DNA of 6,014 nucleotides, from contig JAQVSX010000047.1 in assembly GCA_028700355.1 (NCBI GenBank), forward strand, positions 1-6,014, written 5' to 3'. This DNA comes from Clostridia bacterium (lineage in GTDB: Bacteria > Bacillota > Clostridia > Christensenellales > HGM11417). Positions 5,002 through 6,014 of this stretch are shown here, piece by piece (the first letter of the stretch is position 1; the number at the start of each line of letters is the position of its first letter). Below the pieces are notes generated by a model, which searched no databases, was not told the origin of the DNA, and worked only from the letters and a program-made list of their open reading frames with translations. A program made the translations under genes and the position numbers.

Positions 5002-5868
5002 ATGCTGATAGAATTGATATGCGAAAAGGGCGAAGAAAAAATTCTTAAAATGTTAAACCGAAGATACCCCGAAATACCTTTTGCAAAGCTAAATATGCTG
5101 CTCAGGAAAAAAGATATAAGGGTAAACGGTAAAAGAATAAATAATAACATATTATTAAGAAAAAACGATGCCGTTCAGCTTTTTATTTCTCAGATAGAAG
5201 AAAAGAAGGATTTGGTAAAGCTTTTTTATATAGACGATAATATATTAATTGTTGATAAAACTCAGGATATAGAAACAGAAGGCAGCAATTCTGTTACCTC
5301 AATACTTGAAAGCGAATACAAATATGTCAGACCCTGCCACAGACTTGACAGAAATTCGGGCGGGCTGCTGGTTTTCGCATTAAATCAAAAAGCGTATGAA
5401 GAAATATACAAGGCATTTAATTTAAGGACCGTTAAAAAACAGTATATTGCGCTTTGCGTTGGCGCTTTTAAGGAAAAAAGCGCACGCCTTAACGCCTTTT
5501 TGTTTAAGGATAGAAAGAAATCTACGGTATATGTAAGCGATAAAAGCGGCAAGGGCTATGTGCCTATTACTACCGAATATGAGGTAACAGACGAGTTTAG
5601 CGGTCTTTCTATGGTTAATATTAATTTAATCACGGGAAGAACGCACCAGATAAGGGCGCATATGGCTCATATAGGTCATTTTGTGCTTGGAGACGGCAAG
5701 TACGGAAAGGAAGCTGTTAATAAATCTTACGGGGCAAAAAAACAGCAGCTTTTTGCGTATAAGCTTAAATTTAATTTTGACAAGAAATCTCTGCTGTATT
5801 ATTTAAACGAAATGAATTTTGAAAACAAACTTTACGAAAAAGATTTGCTTGAATACAAACACGATTAA
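5002..5868 (+). CDS. RluA-family RNA pseudouridine synthase
   Basis: A 288-aa enzyme that isomerises uridine to pseudouridine in RNA, most likely 23S rRNA or tRNA. An N-terminal S4 RNA-binding domain (about residues 11-60, with LNMLLRKKDIRVNGKRI) is followed by the catalytic domain from about 72. The catalytic Asp is D116 in CHRLDRNSGGLLVFA, a variant of the HRLDR-TSG motif; the G-for-S after the NT/NS pair is common in clostridial members. TGRTHQIRAHMAHIGHFVLG (211-230) is the second family signature. The length is normal, and RluC/RluD-like is the nearest description, but the target base cannot be read from sequence, so no symbol is given. AGAGG (4992-4996) lies 5 nt before the ATG, 10 bp after nrdR, so it is the third gene of that operon. 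A hairpin terminator follows 70 bp after the stop. Confidence 0.93.
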   Translation: MLIELICEKGEEKILKMLNRRYPEIPFAKLNMLLRKKDIRVNGKRINNNILLRKNDAVQLFISQIEEKKDLVKLFYIDDNILIVDKTQDIETEGSNSVTSILESEYKYVRPCHRLDRNSGGLLVFALNQKAYEEIYKAFNLRTVKKQYIALCVGAFKEKSARLNAFLFKDRKKSTVYVSDKSGKGYVPITTEYEVTDEFSGLSMVNINLITGRTHQIRAHMAHIGHFVLGDGKYGKEAVNKSYGAKKQQLFAYKLKFNFDKKSLLYYLNEMNFENKLYEKDLLEYKHD

Positions 5869-5908
5869 AAAATATTTTAGGGAAATCCCATTATTTATAA
5901 TCATTTAA

Positions 5909-5938
5909 TTGACAAATATTAAAGGTTTATGATAACAT
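5909..5938 (+). promoter_or_regulatory. Possible promoter for a gene beyond the right edge
   Basis: TTGACA (5909-5914) is perfect. The best -10 is TAACAT (5933-5938) after 18 bp, with TG at 5930-5931 as an extended -10 element. The start would fall near 5945, inside the left arm of the hairpin that follows. No coding start is seen before the window ends, so this is tentative. Confidence 0.4.
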
Positions 5939-5972
5939 AAGGGTGTAAGGCTGTAAAGGCTTACACCCTTTT
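5939..5972 (+). terminator. Strong intrinsic terminator at the end of the nrdR operon
   Basis: AAGGGTGTAAG (5939-5949) and CTTACACCCTT (5960-5970) form a perfect 11-bp stem. Inside, after a G-G mismatch, CT/AG pairs close a GTAA (GNRA-type) tetraloop. The T-run is TTTT (5969-5972), then A-rich DNA. It lies 70 bp after the pseudouridine synthase stop; no other hairpin in that gap looks like a terminator. It might instead act as an attenuator or operator for the next gene, because a TTGACA promoter overlaps it. Confidence 0.75.
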
Positions 5973-5974
5973 AA

Positions 5975-6014
5975 AAAAACATTTGCTTAAAGCTGATAAA
6001 AAGCAAAAACATTT
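5975..6014. repeat. Direct and inverted repeats at the right edge
   Basis: AAAAACATTT occurs at 5975-5984 and again at 6005-6014, exactly 30 bp apart. Between them TTTGCTT (5982-5988) and AAGCAAA (6001-6007) form a 7-bp inverted repeat. The pattern may continue outside the window. The bases are simple and AT-rich, so chance is a real possibility. Confidence 0.3.

Noticed and set aside
4563..5150. Long open frame on the - strand (195 codons)
   Set aside because: It lies antisense to nrdR and the start of the pseudouridine synthase gene, both certain. Its product is low-complexity and hydrophobic (Phe/Leu/Ser-rich), as expected from the complement of Lys/Glu-rich codons, and it has no family motif.
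1..6014. CRISPR array, tRNA or rRNA gene
   Set aside because: No regularly spaced long repeats and no cloverleaf with a T-arm consensus or rRNA-like sequence were found on either strand by eye.

Overview
The window is AT-rich bacterial DNA in which every supported gene lies on the + strand. It most resembles a low-GC Firmicute of the Clostridia. The signs are strong AGGAGG-type ribosome binding sites, sigma-A-like promoters, a Firmicutes-type ribosomal protein bS21, a single-chain PurL with a fused glutaminase domain, NrdR, and short tight operons. The genus cannot be fixed from the sequence alone. The content is mostly housekeeping, and no defence system, CRISPR array, prophage or transposase gene is visible.

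Left part (1-2974). The window opens inside the 3' end of purL (purine step 4), which keeps its whole glutamine amidotransferase domain. A short gap follows, with a sigma-A promoter whose -10 box lies inside a perfect inverted repeat. That promoter is placed to drive a two-gene unit: a cardiolipin synthase of the two-HKD phospholipase D type, starting at TTG, and a small PptA-like tautomerase 17 bp downstream.

Middle part (2975-3963). A strong TTGACA promoter precedes the 59-codon rpsU gene (bS21). Its leader carries a small hairpin just before an AGGAGG that is unusually far (14 nt) from the ATG. A terminator hairpin separates rpsU from a basic 113-aa protein of unknown function with no clear promoter of its own, so readthrough from rpsU is the simplest way to express it. 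A second intrinsic terminator ends this unit. Next comes a non-coding stretch of about 260 bp (3703-3963) dominated by four tandem hairpins and a T-rich tail; it could be a dispersed palindromic element or a structured RNA.

Right part (3964-6014). A near-consensus promoter with an extended -10 starts a three-gene operon with gaps of about 10 bp: a three-helix membrane protein of unknown function, nrdR (repressor of ribonucleotide reductase genes), and an RluA-family pseudouridine synthase. The window ends with a strong 11-bp terminator-like hairpin, which also overlaps a possible outward promoter for a gene beyond the edge.

The items most worth a second look are the rpsU leader, the uncharacterised 113-aa gene after rpsU, the hairpin cluster at 3760-3887, and the unknown membrane protein leading the nrdR operon.
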